From: Hymenobacter qilianensis
GTDB lineage: Bacteria; Bacteroidota; Bacteroidia; Cytophagales; Hymenobacteraceae
DNA: 64,000 nt
Direction of reading: 5' to 3'
Assembly (NCBI RefSeq): GCF_014489555.1
Contig: NZ_CP060784.1
Coordinates: 248,001-312,000, forward strand
Shown here: piece by piece, positions 8,626-18,282 of the stretch
Position numbering within the stretch: the stretch's first letter is position 1
Layout of the letters: each line of letters begins with the position of its first letter
Notes under the pieces: model-generated
What the model saw: the letters and a program-made list of their open reading frames with translations, nothing else
Told to the model about the DNA's origin: nothing
The model's database searches: none
Made by a program: the position numbers and the translations under genes

Positions 8626-10560
8626 ATGAATCTGGATTCCAAAATTCCTGAGGGGCCTCTCGCCGAAAAGTGGGAGAAGCACAAGTTCAATGTGAAGCTT
8701 GTGAATCCCGCTAACAAGCGGAAGTACGACGTAATTATTGTAGGTACGGGCTTGGCAGGCGCTTCTGCGGCTGCATCGCTGGCAGAACTGGGCTATAACG
8801 TAAAAGCTTTCACCTACCACGATTCGCCTCGTCGCGCCCACTCTATTGCGGCGCAGGGCGGCATTAATGCTGCGAAGAACTACCAGAACGACGGCGACTC
8901 AGTATTCCGCCTGTTCTACGATACTATTAAAGGTGGTGACTACCGTTCCCGCGAAGCAAACGTGTATCGTTTGGCTCAGGTATCGGTGAATATTATTGAC
9001 CAATGCGTTGCGCAAGGTGTTCCATTCGCCCGCGAATACGGTGGGTTGCTGGCTAACCGGTCCTTCGGTGGTGCGCAGGTAAGCCGAACCTTCTATGCGC
9101 GGGGGCAAACTGGTCAGCAGCTACTGCTGGGTGCCTATTCTGCTTTGAGCCGTCAGATTGCTTACGGCAAAGTGAAGATGTACACCCGCTCCGAAATGCT
9201 GGAGTTGGTAGTAGTAGATGGCAAAGCCCGTGGTATTGTAACGCGCAACCTGATTACCGGTGAGATTGAAACGCACGCGGCTCATGCTGTAGTGCTGGCT
9301 ACGGGTGGTTACGGTAACGTATTCTATCTGAGCACAAACGCTAAGTACTGCAATGTAACGGCGCCCTGGCGTGCGCACAAGAAAGGCGCTTACTTCGCTA
9401 ATCCCTGCTTCACGCAGATTCACCCCACCTGTATTCCTGTATCCGGTGACTATCAGTCGAAGCTGACGCTGATGTCGGAGTCGCTGCGTAACGACGGCCG
9501 TGTATGGGTGCCCAAGACCAAGGAAATGGCTGAACGCCTCCGTGGGGGGCAAATTCGGGTGGCAGATATTCCCGAAGAAGAGCGCGACTACTTCTTGGAG
9601 CGCAAGTATCCTTCTTTCGGTAACCTGGTTCCTCGTGACGTGGCCTCGCGCAACGCCAAGCAGGCTTGCGACGAAGGTCGCGGTGTGGGCTCTACGGGTT
9701 TGGCTGTTTACCTCGACTTTGCTGACGCTATTAAGCGTGAAGGTGTAGATAAGGTGAGTCAGAAGTACGGCAACCTGTTTGCCATGTACGAGAAAATCAC
9801 CGCCGAGAATCCTTATGAGCTGCCGATGCGCATCTACCCAGCGGTGCATTACACCATGGGTGGCCTGTGGGTAGATTACAACCTGATGACTTCCATCCCA
9901 GGCTTGTACGCTACCGGCGAGTGCAACTTCTCCGACCACGGTGCTAACCGCCTGGGTGCTTCGGCTCTTATGCAAGGCTTGGCAGATGGCTACTTTGTAA
10001 TCCCCTATACTATCGGTGATTACCTAGCACAAATGCCCCCCACGCCCGTTACCACGCAGCACGCAGCCTTCAAAGAGGCTGAGGAGGCAGTACACGCTCG
10101 TACCCAGAAGCTGCTCAGCATCAAGGGCACCCGTACGCCGAACGAGTTTCATAAAGCGCTTGGTCACATTATGTGGGACCACTGTGGTATGAGCCGCAAT
10201 GCTGAGGGCTTGCAGTTTGCTAAACAGGAGATTCAGAAGCTGCGCCGCGAGTTCTGGTCTGACCTAAAGCTAACGGGCACCAATGAAGAGTTGAACCAAA
10301 TGCTGGAAATTGCTGGTCGTGTGGCCGACTTCTTGGAGCTCGGTGAGCTTATGGTAGACGATGCATTGAACCGCGAAGAAAGTTGTGGTGGTCACTTCCG
10401 CGAGGAGTACCAAACGCCCGAAAACGAAGCTCTGCGCGACGACGAAAACTTCGCTTACGTAGCTGCTTGGGAATGGACGGGTGATAATCAGCCCGAAACC
10501 CTTCACAAGGAAGAGCTACAATTCGAAAACGTAAAACTCACGCAGCGTAGCTACAAGTAA
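8626..10560 (+). CDS. sdhA: Succinate dehydrogenase/fumarate reductase flavoprotein subunit
   Basis: This 644-residue subunit oxidises succinate to fumarate with covalently bound FAD. Seen are the dinucleotide fold [11 protein letters not shown] near residue 40, the FAD-attachment segment AHSIAAQGG near residue 70, the substrate-binding segment [10 protein letters not shown] and the C-terminal [13 protein letters not shown] contact. Length matches the type B family. It contains two G6C motifs in opposite orientations that do not disturb the frame. Confidence 0.95.
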   Translation: MNLDSKIPEGPLAEKWEKHKFNVKLVNPANKRKYDVIIVGTGLAGASAAASLAELGYNVKAFTYHDSPRRAHSIAAQGGINAAKNYQNDGDSVFRLFYDTIKGGDYRSREANVYRLAQVSVNIIDQCVAQGVPFAREYGGLLANRSFGGAQVSRTFYARGQTGQQLLLGAYSALSRQIAYGKVKMYTRSEMLELVVVDGKARGIVTRNLITGEIETHAAHAVVLATGGYGNVFYLSTNAKYCNVTAPWRAHKKGAYFANPCFTQIHPTCIPVSGDYQSKLTLMSESLRNDGRVWVPKTKEMAERLRGGQIRVADIPEEERDYFLERKYPSFGNLVPRDVASRNAKQACDEGRGVGSTGLAVYLDFADAIKREGVDKVSQKYGNLFAMYEKITAENPYELPMRIYPAVHYTMGGLWVDYNLMTSIPGLYATGECNFSDHGANRLGASALMQGLADGYFVIPYTIGDYLAQMPPTPVTTQHAAFKEAEEAVHARTQKLLSIKGTRTPNEFHKALGHIMWDHCGMSRNAEGLQFAKQEIQKLRREFWSDLKLTGTNEELNQMLEIAGRVADFLELGELMVDDALNREESCGGHFREEYQTPENEALRDDENFAYVAAWEWTGDNQPETLHKEELQFENVKLTQRSYK

Positions 10561-10564
10561 GCCC

Positions 10565-10660
10565 GGAAGTGGGAAGCAAGAAGAAAGAAGTGAGACATTG
10601 GTCAGATACTTTTCATCTTGGTTTTCCATCTCACTTCTCTCCTTTCAACTCTCAGTTTCT
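10565..10660 (+). repeat. Imperfect hairpin in the sdhA-sdhB gap
   Basis: Purine-rich words (GAAGTGGGAAG, AAGAAAGAAGTGAGA) are answered by TCTCACTTCTCTCC and AACTCTCAG. The core AGAAGTGAGA (10586-10595) pairs exactly with TCTCACTTCT (10629-10638). It nearly fills the 108-base gap and resembles the dcw hairpins in design, not in sequence. Confidence 0.5.
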
Positions 10661-10668
10661 TATATAAA

Positions 10669-11454
10669 ATGGCCGGTAATAACCCTAATGCAAAACCGAT
10701 GAACCTTACGCTTAAGGTGTGGCGGCAGCGCAACCGTAATAGCGAGGGCAAAATAGTAGAGTATCAAGTGAAGGATATTTCGCCCGAAATGTCTTTCCTG
10801 GAAATGCTGGATGTGCTCAATGAGGACTTATTGCTCAAAGGCGACGAGCCCGTAGCATTCGACCACGACTGCCGCGAAGGCATTTGTGGCTCCTGCGACC
10901 TGTTTATCAATGGTCGTGCGCACGGCCCGGAGAAGGGCACTACTACGTGTCAGCTTCACATGCGCAAGTTCAGCGACGGCGACACGATTACCATTGAGCC
11001 TTGGCGCGCCAACGCCTTCCCCGTAAACCGCGACCTGAGCGTAGACCGCTCGGCCTTCGACCGGATTATTCAGGCTGGTGGTTACATCAGCGTGAACACG
11101 GGCGGCGTACCTGATGGTAACGAGATTCCGATTCCGAAGAACATTGCCGATAAGGCATTTGAGGCCGCTACCTGCATTTCGTGTGGCGCTTGCGTAGCAG
11201 CCTGCAAAAACGCGTCGGCTATGCTGTTCGTATCTGCTAAAATTTCTCAATTGGCCTTGTTGCCACAGGGGCAGGTAGAGCGTAAAACCCGTGTAGAGAA
11301 CATGGTAGCGCAGATGGACAAAGAAGGTTTTGGTGCCTGCACCAACATTGGCCAGTGCGCTGCGGAGTGCCCAGTAGGCATTTCGCTCGAAAACATTGCC
11401 CTGATGAACCGCGAGTTTATTAGTGCAAAAGCTACTTCTGACAACCTAGCGTAG
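10669..11454 (+). CDS. sdhB: Succinate dehydrogenase iron-sulfur subunit
   Basis: This 261-residue electron-transfer subunit carries a [2Fe-2S] site (CREGICGSC plus a downstream Cys), then CISCGAC and the [10 protein letters not shown] segment for the [4Fe-4S] and [3Fe-4S] clusters. It passes electrons from SdhA to the cytochrome b subunit. ATG 10669 is preferred to an upstream GTG, which would lie inside the hairpin-containing gap. A strong terminator follows 20 bases after the stop. Confidence 0.95.
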   Translation: MAGNNPNAKPMNLTLKVWRQRNRNSEGKIVEYQVKDISPEMSFLEMLDVLNEDLLLKGDEPVAFDHDCREGICGSCDLFINGRAHGPEKGTTTCQLHMRKFSDGDTITIEPWRANAFPVNRDLSVDRSAFDRIIQAGGYISVNTGGVPDGNEIPIPKNIADKAFEAATCISCGACVAACKNASAMLFVSAKISQLALLPQGQVERKTRVENMVAQMDKEGFGACTNIGQCAAECPVGISLENIALMNREFISAKATSDNLA

Positions 11455-11474
11455 GGTTGTGCTGTTATAGTAAA

Positions 11475-11510
11475 AGAGGGCGAAACGGCTTCCGTTTCGC
11501 CCTCTTTTTT
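11475..11510 (+). terminator. Terminator of the sdh operon
   Basis: A 14-bp stem, AGAGGGCGAAACGG and complement, has a 3-nt loop and is followed by TTTTT. Confidence 0.95.
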
Positions 11511-11536
11511 GCCCTCTACTTTCCGCTCTCACGCAC

Positions 11537-12064
11537 ATGATTACTATCATCATCGGGACAAACCGTCCGAATTCCCGGGCCCGTCGGGTGGCCGTTTTAT
11601 ACGCTGAACTGCTTAAAAACCAAGGCGCCGACTGCCAGCTTCTGGACCTCACCGATTTGCCCTCCGACTTCATTACCTCGGCTCTGTATGCGAATACAGG
11701 TCGGCACGATGGCTTCAACGAGCTTTTCGAACTGACTAATAACGCCGACAAGTTGGTGTTCGTGGTGCCGGAATACAACGGCTCTTTCCCCGGCGTGTTG
11801 AAAGCATTTATTGATGGCTTGCCCTACCCTGGCGGTATTCGCGGCAAAAAGGCGGCCTTGATTGGAGTTTCAACCGGGGTGCAGGGCGGCATTTTAGCCT
11901 TGAGCCATCTGACGGATATCCTGATGTATCTGGGTACGGCAGTGCTGCCGGCACGCGTTCGTTTGCCGGCTATTGATAAGTATTTGAGTGCAGATGGAAA
12001 GCTAACGAATCCACTGTACCAGCAGTTGCTGGAGGAGCAAGTGACGCAGTTGCTGGCATTTTAG
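11537..12064 (+). CDS. NAD(P)H-dependent FMN reductase family protein
   Basis: This 175-residue flavodoxin-like protein starts with IIIGTNRPNSRARR, the phosphate-binding turn for FMN, and has the VPEYNGSFPG loop typical of the NADPH-dependent FMN reductase/azoreductase family, then PYPGGIRGK. It probably reduces flavin, quinone or azo compounds in the cytoplasm. It lies between the sdh terminator and the convergent CLC gene, so it is likely monocistronic. Confidence 0.8.
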   Translation: MITIIIGTNRPNSRARRVAVLYAELLKNQGADCQLLDLTDLPSDFITSALYANTGRHDGFNELFELTNNADKLVFVVPEYNGSFPGVLKAFIDGLPYPGGIRGKKAALIGVSTGVQGGILALSHLTDILMYLGTAVLPARVRLPAIDKYLSADGKLTNPLYQQLLEEQVTQLLAF

Positions 12065-12079
12065 GCGGTAGCGTATCGG

Positions 12080-13354
12080 CTACAAATCACGCAGGCGCTT
12101 TCCTTGCTGGCGGGCCCACAACCCGTGTTTGGATTGCCCAATCATTTGCCCCCCATAAATACCCTGATGGCCTGAAAACAGATAACTGACCACGCAGGCC
12201 AAGCCCGCATACAGGCCGCATTCATGGCCAAATAGCTCCATAGCCATAAGCGTGCAAGCGAGTGGGGTGTTGGCTGCGCCGGCAAATACAGCCACAAAAC
12301 CCATGCCCGCCAGCAACGGCATAGGTAAAGCTAAGCCAGGCGCCAATACATTGCCCAACGTGGCTCCAATAAAAAACAAGGGCGTCACTTCGCCGCCTTT
12401 AAAACTGGCACCCAAAGTGAAGGCTGTGAGCACAAGCTTGAGTAAAAAATCGTAGGGCGGCACCGGTATTTTAAGCGCTTCCTCAATGACGGGAACACCC
12501 AGGCCAATGTAGCGCGTGGTACCTAAAGCCCACACGGCCAAGGCTACCAGCGCGCCACCAACTACCGGCCGGAGCGGTGGCCAGGCAATAAACTTTTTAA
12601 AAAAGCCCCCCACCAGGTGCGTAAGGCCACTAAAGCTTCGGGCTGCCAGCCCAAAGACAATACCTGCACAGGCGGCGCTGAGCAGCCCGAGCGGTGACAG
12701 CGCCGGAACCGCCAGCAGCGGATAAGCGGTGTGCCCCACTCCCCAGTGACGCGTGACATAATCGGCGAAAATAGCCCCCAGAAAGCTGGGCAGAATGGCA
12801 TCGTAGCGCAGCCGGCCAATCAGGAATACTTCCAGCCCAAAAACGGCGCCCGCCAACGGTGTGCCGAACACGGAGGCAAAACCTGCGCTGACGCCCGTAA
12901 CCAACAGCAAGGTCCGGTCGCGGGGACGCAGACGTAGTAGGCCGCGGAGTTGGTCGGCTAACGCGCCGCCCATTTGTACAGCGGTACCTTCGCGGCCAGC
13001 CGAGCCGCCGAACAAATGCGTGAGCAGCGTACCAATGAGTACGAGCGGCACCATCCGAAATGGCAGGGTGGCCTGAGGAGAATGAATTTCGTCGAGCAGC
13101 AGATTGTTGCCGCCTTCCACGCTTCGGCCGAAATAGTAGTATAGTAATCCCACCAGAAAGCCCCCCAGCGGCAACAAGGCAATAATCCAACGGTGGGCTT
13201 CGCGCCAGTTCGTTACATAATCCAGCGCCACCAGAAAACCCGCCGAGGCCGTGCCAGCGAGTCCGCCGACGATGGCGCAAATCAGCAGCCAGCGGCCTGC
13301 AAACAGCAGTAAGGGCGTGTACTCGGCGCGGAGGGCAGTAAAGTAACGATACAT
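12080..13354 (-). CDS. CLC-family anion/proton antiporter, probably fluoride type
   Basis: This 424-residue membrane protein has the CLC repeat topology. At the usual GSGIP site it has GGNNLL (81-86). The second signature is GREGTAVQMG with the gating Glu122, and the third is GGEVTPLFF. From memory of the family, Asn-Asn in the first motif and Thr-Ala in the second mark the fluoride-exporting CLC-F branch rather than chloride channels. If so, it expels fluoride in exchange for protons. No fluoride riboswitch was recognised upstream. A classical chloride CLC remains possible. Confidence 0.8.
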   Translation of the reverse strand: MYRYFTALRAEYTPLLLFAGRWLLICAIVGGLAGTASAGFLVALDYVTNWREAHRWIIALLPLGGFLVGLLYYYFGRSVEGGNNLLLDEIHSPQATLPFRMVPLVLIGTLLTHLFGGSAGREGTAVQMGGALADQLRGLLRLRPRDRTLLLVTGVSAGFASVFGTPLAGAVFGLEVFLIGRLRYDAILPSFLGAIFADYVTRHWGVGHTAYPLLAVPALSPLGLLSAACAGIVFGLAARSFSGLTHLVGGFFKKFIAWPPLRPVVGGALVALAVWALGTTRYIGLGVPVIEEALKIPVPPYDFLLKLVLTAFTLGASFKGGEVTPLFFIGATLGNVLAPGLALPMPLLAGMGFVAVFAGAANTPLACTLMAMELFGHECGLYAGLACVVSYLFSGHQGIYGGQMIGQSKHGLWARQQGKRLRDL

Positions 13355-13745
13355 GAATAGGCGATGGCCGAGCGGGAAGTCGGGCGAAGATACATATCCA
13401 GCAATAAGCGCCTGCGTGTTCGCATTAGCAGGCCCGGCGCTTACCGCTGAGGGGCTTTTTCTATGCTTCTGACGCTTATTTTATAAAATTTATCTCGTCC
13501 GTAAACACTACAAGCAACTCAACGCTTGAATACTTGTCTGTAGGGCAAATCTGATAATTACCGATAGCGGCTGGGGGCTTTTTCTTCGCTAATCGCCTCT
13601 CTTCCAAGCTGCGCTGTATCACTTTTTACCTTTATCTCCAAAGTACTTTATGCTAGCCACCCGGAAATTCCGGGTTTTGGCCCCATCCGGCCTCCATTAG
13701 TCGAAAAACAAGATAAGCGCCTTCCGGCCCTTCTGCCTTTATTTC
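13355..13745. other. Divergent intergenic region
   Basis: This region lies between the CLC gene and the outer-membrane receptor. It holds a G5 version of the G-run motif (about 13572), a TACCTTTA sequence resembling a -7 box (13628-13635), and an odd palindrome CCCGGAAATTCCGGG (13660-13674) that could be an operator. No small gene was supported. Confidence 0.4.
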
Positions 13746-16283
13746 ATGAAACACACATTACCGTTGTTGCTGGCTGGACTCGGCCTGTCCTTTCACACAT
13801 TTGCCCAGACGGCCCCAGCCTCTCCTTCTACCTCACGGCCGGCGTTGGTTACGCCGCCAGCTGCCCCACGTGGCACGGCCGGCCTCAGCGGCACCGTTAC
13901 GGATAGCAAAACCGGTCAGCCCGTAGAATATGCGACCGTCGCGCTGCTCGATCAGACCACCGACAAAGCGGTGGATGGCGGCATCTGTGACGATAAAGGC
14001 AGGTTTGCCTTCAGCAAGTTGGCTCCCGGCACCTACAAGGTCAGCATCAGCTTTGTCGGCTACCAAACGAAGGTGCTTGATAATGTGCGTCTGGCTGACG
14101 GTGAGGTGAACCTGGGAGGCATTTCGCTGGCTGCCACCACCCAGCAGCTCGGTGAAGTGAAGGTAACGGGCGAGCGGGAGCTAGTGGAAAACAAAGTCGA
14201 CCGCATCGTTTACAACGCCGATAAGGACATCACAAACAGCGGCGGCACGGCGGCCGATGTACTCAAGAAAGTACCGCTGCTGGCCGTAGATCTGGATGGC
14301 AACGTGGAGCTGCGCGGCTCGTCCAACGTGCGCGTGCTTATCAACAACAAGCCCAGCACCATCGTGGCCTCATCCGTGGCCGATGCGCTGCGTCAGATTC
14401 CGGCCGACCAGATCAAAACCGTAGAAGTGATTACCTCGCCCTCTGCTAAGTATGATGCAGAAGGCACGGGGGGTATTATTAACATTATTTTAAAGAAAAA
14501 CGACCTGGCCGGCGTGAATGGGTCGGTGAACGTGTCGGCCGGCACGCGCTCCAGCAACCTGAACACCAGCCTGAACGCGCGCAAAGGCAAAGTAGGCGTC
14601 AATGCGAATCTGGGCTCTTTTGGCTTTTATAACCGCGGCCGGGGTGAGACATTCCGCCGCGATTTTGAGGGCACCACCACAATAGCCACGCTGACCCAAC
14701 TTAGTACAAATCGTACCCTCGGCGGCGGACTTTATGGCCAGGTAGGCGCCGATTACGACCTCACGCCCAAGGATGCTTTCAACATCAGTGCCCGCGGCAA
14801 TCTGTTTCGCTTTAATGCCCCCCGCACGCTCAGCTCGGAATACATCACCAGCGCTGGCCCCGACATTTACAGCCGCGATATTGAAGTCGACAACCAAAAC
14901 CGCAACCTTGATCTGAACTTCGGCTACACCAAAACGCTGGCCAAGCCCCGCCAGGAATTCAGCGTTTTGGCTCTTTACAGCGTCAATAAAGGCCTGAACG
15001 AATACGACCTCGATCAATTCCGGCCCGAGCTTATCGAACCCGACTACCGCGAGCAGAGCTTCAACGACAGCCGCAACCGGGAAGCCACTTTCCAGGCCGA
15101 CCTCGTGCAGCCCATCGACAGTACCAGCACGCTGGAGATAGGTGCCAAATCCATTCTGCGCCAGGTAAACACCGATTATCAGATCGAAGCGGATAGCGTG
15201 GATGGCCGCGGCTTCCTGCTTCTCCCCGACCGTACCAACCAGTTTCGCTATAATCAGGACGTGTACTCGGGCTACGGCACCTACGGCTTTAGCTTGCAAA
15301 AAGTGTACAGCTTCAAGGTGGGCGCCCGCGTGGAGCACACCCGCATCGGCGGCGACTTCTTCTCCAACGACACCGAAATTAGCCAGCAGTACACCAACTT
15401 TATTCCCAGCGTTGTAGCCTCCCGCGACTTTGGCAAGGATAAAAGCCAGAAGCTAAAGGTGAGCTATACGCGGCGTGTGCAGCGCCCTAATATCTACTTC
15501 CTGAACCCCTATCTGAACACCAGCGACCCTCGCATCTTCTCCTCCGGCAATCCCAATCTGGACGCCGAGCTGACCGATTCCTACGAGCTGGGATACAGCA
15601 CGTATATCAAAAAGAGTAACCTGAATTTCTCGCTCTACTCCCGCCGCACCAATAACGCTATTGAGAGTGTGTCAAGCCTTGAACCGCTTAAGAGATTTAT
15701 TACAACCGACACTACCGGGGCTCAGGTAATTTATACCACTTTTCAGAACGTAGCCCGCAATGCTACTTATGGGATGAGCGTGTTTGGCTCGACAAAGCTG
15801 ACGGAAAAGTGGACCGTGAACGGCAACGTGAATACCTATTATGTAACTCTCAAAAGCTCGAGCTTAAATACCAGCAATAGTGGCCTGATGTACAATGCCA
15901 ACATCTCGTCGTCCTATCAGTTCGACAAAGGCTACAGTGCGCAGTTCTCAGGCTTCCTGAACTCTCCACGCGTGCAGCTGCAAGGTCGCACCTCGGCTTA
16001 CCAGTACTATAGCATTGCAGCCAAAAAAGAGCTTTTCAAGAAGAAAGGCAGTATAAGCTTAGGCCTGGACAATCCATTCAACCGCACCATTCGCTTCCGT
16101 AATGAGCTGGACGCTGCCCGCTTTACTTCGCGCAGCAACAACTACGTGTACAACCGTGGGGTGCGCGTGAGCTTCAATTACCAATTTGGTAAAATGGATA
16201 ACCGCGCTAGCCGCCCCAAAAAGAGCATCCGCAACGACGACCAGAAGTCGGGCGGCGACGGGCAGGGACAGGGCCAGCAGTAA
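13746..16283 (+). CDS. Outer-membrane beta-barrel receptor, TonB-dependent type
   Basis: This 845-residue protein has a signal peptide (first 20 or so residues, ending FAQT) and a carboxypeptidase-regulatory-like beta-sandwich at about 45-125. A plug-like segment follows, with LRGSSNVRVLINNKPS and GGIINIILKKN, then a long barrel. The layout fits the Bacteroidota OMP_b-brl_3 family of SusC-like barrels. The ligand is unknown and no SusD partner is adjacent. The C-terminal tail is Gly/Gln-rich and hydrophilic. A strong terminator follows five bases after the stop. Confidence 0.85.
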   Translation: MKHTLPLLLAGLGLSFHTFAQTAPASPSTSRPALVTPPAAPRGTAGLSGTVTDSKTGQPVEYATVALLDQTTDKAVDGGICDDKGRFAFSKLAPGTYKVSISFVGYQTKVLDNVRLADGEVNLGGISLAATTQQLGEVKVTGERELVENKVDRIVYNADKDITNSGGTAADVLKKVPLLAVDLDGNVELRGSSNVRVLINNKPSTIVASSVADALRQIPADQIKTVEVITSPSAKYDAEGTGGIINIILKKNDLAGVNGSVNVSAGTRSSNLNTSLNARKGKVGVNANLGSFGFYNRGRGETFRRDFEGTTTIATLTQLSTNRTLGGGLYGQVGADYDLTPKDAFNISARGNLFRFNAPRTLSSEYITSAGPDIYSRDIEVDNQNRNLDLNFGYTKTLAKPRQEFSVLALYSVNKGLNEYDLDQFRPELIEPDYREQSFNDSRNREATFQADLVQPIDSTSTLEIGAKSILRQVNTDYQIEADSVDGRGFLLLPDRTNQFRYNQDVYSGYGTYGFSLQKVYSFKVGARVEHTRIGGDFFSNDTEISQQYTNFIPSVVASRDFGKDKSQKLKVSYTRRVQRPNIYFLNPYLNTSDPRIFSSGNPNLDAELTDSYELGYSTYIKKSNLNFSLYSRRTNNAIESVSSLEPLKRFITTDTTGAQVIYTTFQNVARNATYGMSVFGSTKLTEKWTVNGNVNTYYVTLKSSSLNTSNSGLMYNANISSSYQFDKGYSAQFSGFLNSPRVQLQGRTSAYQYYSIAAKKELFKKKGSISLGLDNPFNRTIRFRNELDAARFTSRSNNYVYNRGVRVSFNYQFGKMDNRASRPKKSIRNDDQKSGGDGQGQGQQ

Positions 16284-16287
16284 GTCC

Positions 16288-16327
16288 AAAAAAGCCGTTG
16301 GTCAGGCCTGACCAACGGCTTTTTTTT
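16288..16327 (+). terminator. Terminator of the outer-membrane receptor gene
   Basis: Perfect palindromic stem centred on GTCAGGCCTGAC, with flanking A6 and T8 tracts. Confidence 0.95.
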
Positions 16328-16407
16328 GTCAGCGATATTGTGTTCACAGCAAACAAGTAGCCCACGTTTCAGCTTAACTTCAGGAGGCTCAAAATTGCCC
16401 CCCAGCC

Positions 16408-16575
16408 ATGAAAAAGGCGTTTCTCCTTCTTGTGTTAGCCGCTCTCTCCGTATTAGGATCGTGTAGCACGACAAGCTCGTCCGGCGCACGTACGCTCAGT
16501 CCCGATAGGGAGCTAGCAGATCCCATTCGGCAAGATTCTAATTCTGCCGTAATTGACACGCTTGCCCAACCTTAG
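16408..16575 (+). CDS. Small lipoprotein (55 residues)
   Basis: ATG 16408 opens a 55-residue frame with a Lys-Lys start, a hydrophobic core and the lipobox LGSC (Cys19), followed by Ser/Thr-rich sequence. It would be lipidated and anchored in a membrane. The rest of the chain is short, polar and without a known domain. It sits between two strong terminators and its start directly follows a minus-strand G6C motif at 16398. Confidence 0.65.
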   Translation: MKKAFLLLVLAALSVLGSCSTTSSSGARTLSPDRELADPIRQDSNSAVIDTLAQP

Positions 16576-16580
16576 CAAAC

Positions 16581-16637
16581 AAACATAAAAGACAGAAGCC
16601 GCTGGAGATTCTCCAGCGGCCTCTGTCTTTTATGTTT
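16581..16637. terminator. Bidirectional terminator for the lipoprotein gene and ftsZ
   Basis: A stem of about 28 bp (AAACATAAAAGACAGA and complement on the outside, GCTGGAGA/TCTCCAGC on the inside) lies between the convergent genes and ends the dcw operon. Confidence 0.95.
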
Positions 16638-16649
16638 GTCAGGTAAAAC

Positions 16650-18149
16650 CTAATCTACATTGTCATGCAGAAACCGATTGTCGCCTAACAGCTCATTATC
16701 GTCGGAAAGGTTGAAGCGGGAAATATCGCGCTCATTTGATGGCGTTACATTTTCCAGCTTCACATGCCGACGCAGATAAGCGGGGGTTTCCAGCTGATCC
16801 TTGATGGCGTCATTGGTCAACCCGTTGCTTAAGTCCTGAAGACGACGGCGACGTTCCTCAGCGCGGGCATCCAGTGTAGGGCGCGGCGCAACATGTTGCT
16901 GGGGCTGCGGCGCGGGCTGCTGCACAGCCACAAGTTCCGGAGCCGGCGACGAGGGCGCAGCTACGGGCGGCACATAGTTTGAAACCGACGTTTCCAGATC
17001 AAAAGTCACCTTGGGCGGTTCTACCGGGGCAGGCGCCGGTGCAGGAGCCGGCGTGCCAAACGTAGGCACAATCGGTGCAGCGGGCGCTTCCTGACGGTCT
17101 TTGTCGAACAAGTTGATCTGAGGATCAGGCTCTTGCTCCTCCGCGACCTTATTGTTAACGAAACCCGTGTTGATGGTGTGTGCATCACGGGCAAAACCCG
17201 TAGCAATAACCGTCACGCGGATGCTCTGCCCCAAAGTCGAATCGATGCCGTGGCCGAAGATAACTTCAGCGTCCTGCCCGGCTTTGTCTTGGATGTACTC
17301 CGTAATTTCGGTCAGCTCATCCATTTCCAGCTCAGCCTGATCACCCGACATAATGCTGAGCAGAATTTTCTGCGCGCCATGAATATCAGTGTTGTTGAGC
17401 AGCGGCGAGGCCAAAGCCTCCTCGGCGGCGCGCTGTGCACGATTTTCGCCATCGGTGATGCTACTGCCCATAACGGCTGCCCCCGAGTCCTTCATGACGG
17501 TTTTCACGTCTTCAAAGTCCACGTTCACCTCGCTGGTTACCGTGATAATTTCGGCAATACTTTTGGCCGCTGTGCTCAGCACGTTATCCGCTTTCGCGAA
17601 AGCCGCCCGAATAGGCAGGTTGCCAAAAATCTCGCGGAGCTTATCGTTGAGAATCACGAGCACCGTGTCGCAGTTCTCGCTTAGCTCTTTAATGCCATGC
17701 TCGGCCTGCTGACGCTTCTTTTTACCCTCAAACAGGAACGGAGCGGTCACGATGCCTACGGTCAGAATGCCTAGCTCCTTAGCCACTTTGGCAATAACGG
17801 GCGCAGCGCCGGTGCCGGTACCACCGCCCATACCGGCCGTGATGAACACCATGCGCGTGCCGTTGCTGAGTAGCTCCCGAATCTGCTCGCGGCTCTCGAT
17901 GGCGGCCTGTTTGCCGCGCTCAGGGTTAGCGCCAGCACCAAGGCCTTCTGTAAGGTCAACGCCGATCTGCAGTTTGGTAGGCACGGTGCTGCTGTGCAGC
18001 GCCTGCTTATCCGTATTGCAGATAATGAACTCCACGTCCTTTATGCCCTGGCTGAACATGTGGTTCACGGCGTTAGAACCACCGCCGCCCACACCAATTA
18101 CCTTGATGATAGACTTTGAAGTGGAAGGAATATCGAATTTATAATTCAT
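16650..18149 (-). CDS. ftsZ: Cell division protein FtsZ
   Basis: This 499-residue tubulin-like GTPase forms the division ring. GTP-binding segments are VGGGGSNAVNHM near residue 20 and the signature GGGTGTGAAP near residue 108. A Pro-rich linker of about 100 residues leads to the conserved tail peptide TPAYLRRHVKLE, followed by an acidic extension. It is the last gene of the dcw cluster. The gap to ftsA is filled by a hairpin array at 18155-18282. Confidence 0.97.
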   Translation of the reverse strand: MNYKFDIPSTSKSIIKVIGVGGGGSNAVNHMFSQGIKDVEFIICNTDKQALHSSTVPTKLQIGVDLTEGLGAGANPERGKQAAIESREQIRELLSNGTRMVFITAGMGGGTGTGAAPVIAKVAKELGILTVGIVTAPFLFEGKKKRQQAEHGIKELSENCDTVLVILNDKLREIFGNLPIRAAFAKADNVLSTAAKSIAEIITVTSEVNVDFEDVKTVMKDSGAAVMGSSITDGENRAQRAAEEALASPLLNNTDIHGAQKILLSIMSGDQAELEMDELTEITEYIQDKAGQDAEVIFGHGIDSTLGQSIRVTVIATGFARDAHTINTGFVNNKVAEEQEPDPQINLFDKDRQEAPAAPIVPTFGTPAPAPAPAPVEPPKVTFDLETSVSNYVPPVAAPSSPAPELVAVQQPAPQPQQHVAPRPTLDARAEERRRRLQDLSNGLTNDAIKDQLETPAYLRRHVKLENVTPSNERDISRFNLSDDNELLGDNRFLHDNVD

Positions 18150-18154
18150 GAGGT

Positions 18155-18282
18155 GAATGGCTAAATGGTTAAATGGCTGTGGGTTGAATGGCTAAGTGGT
18201 TGAATGGCTGAATGGTTGGCTGTTCCCGAATCTCGTTGAACAGCCAACCATTTAACCTCTAACCCTTTAGCCATTTGGCCAT
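18155..18282 (-). repeat. Hairpin word array in the ftsA-ftsZ gap
   Basis: Words of the type ATGGCT/ATGGTT repeat along the left side and their complements along the right. The core arm AATGGTTGGCTGTTC (18211-18225) pairs exactly with GAACAGCCAACCATT (18238-18252). The array runs from five bases before the ftsZ start to the ftsA stop codon. Confidence 0.75.

Noticed and set aside
9121..9975. 284-codon frame opposite sdhA
   Set aside because: It is antisense to a highly conserved subunit and shows no domain.
18155..18282. ATGGCT word array as a CRISPR or simple tandem repeat
   Set aside because: Spacing is irregular, there are no spacers, and the second half is the complement of the first, so it is a hairpin.
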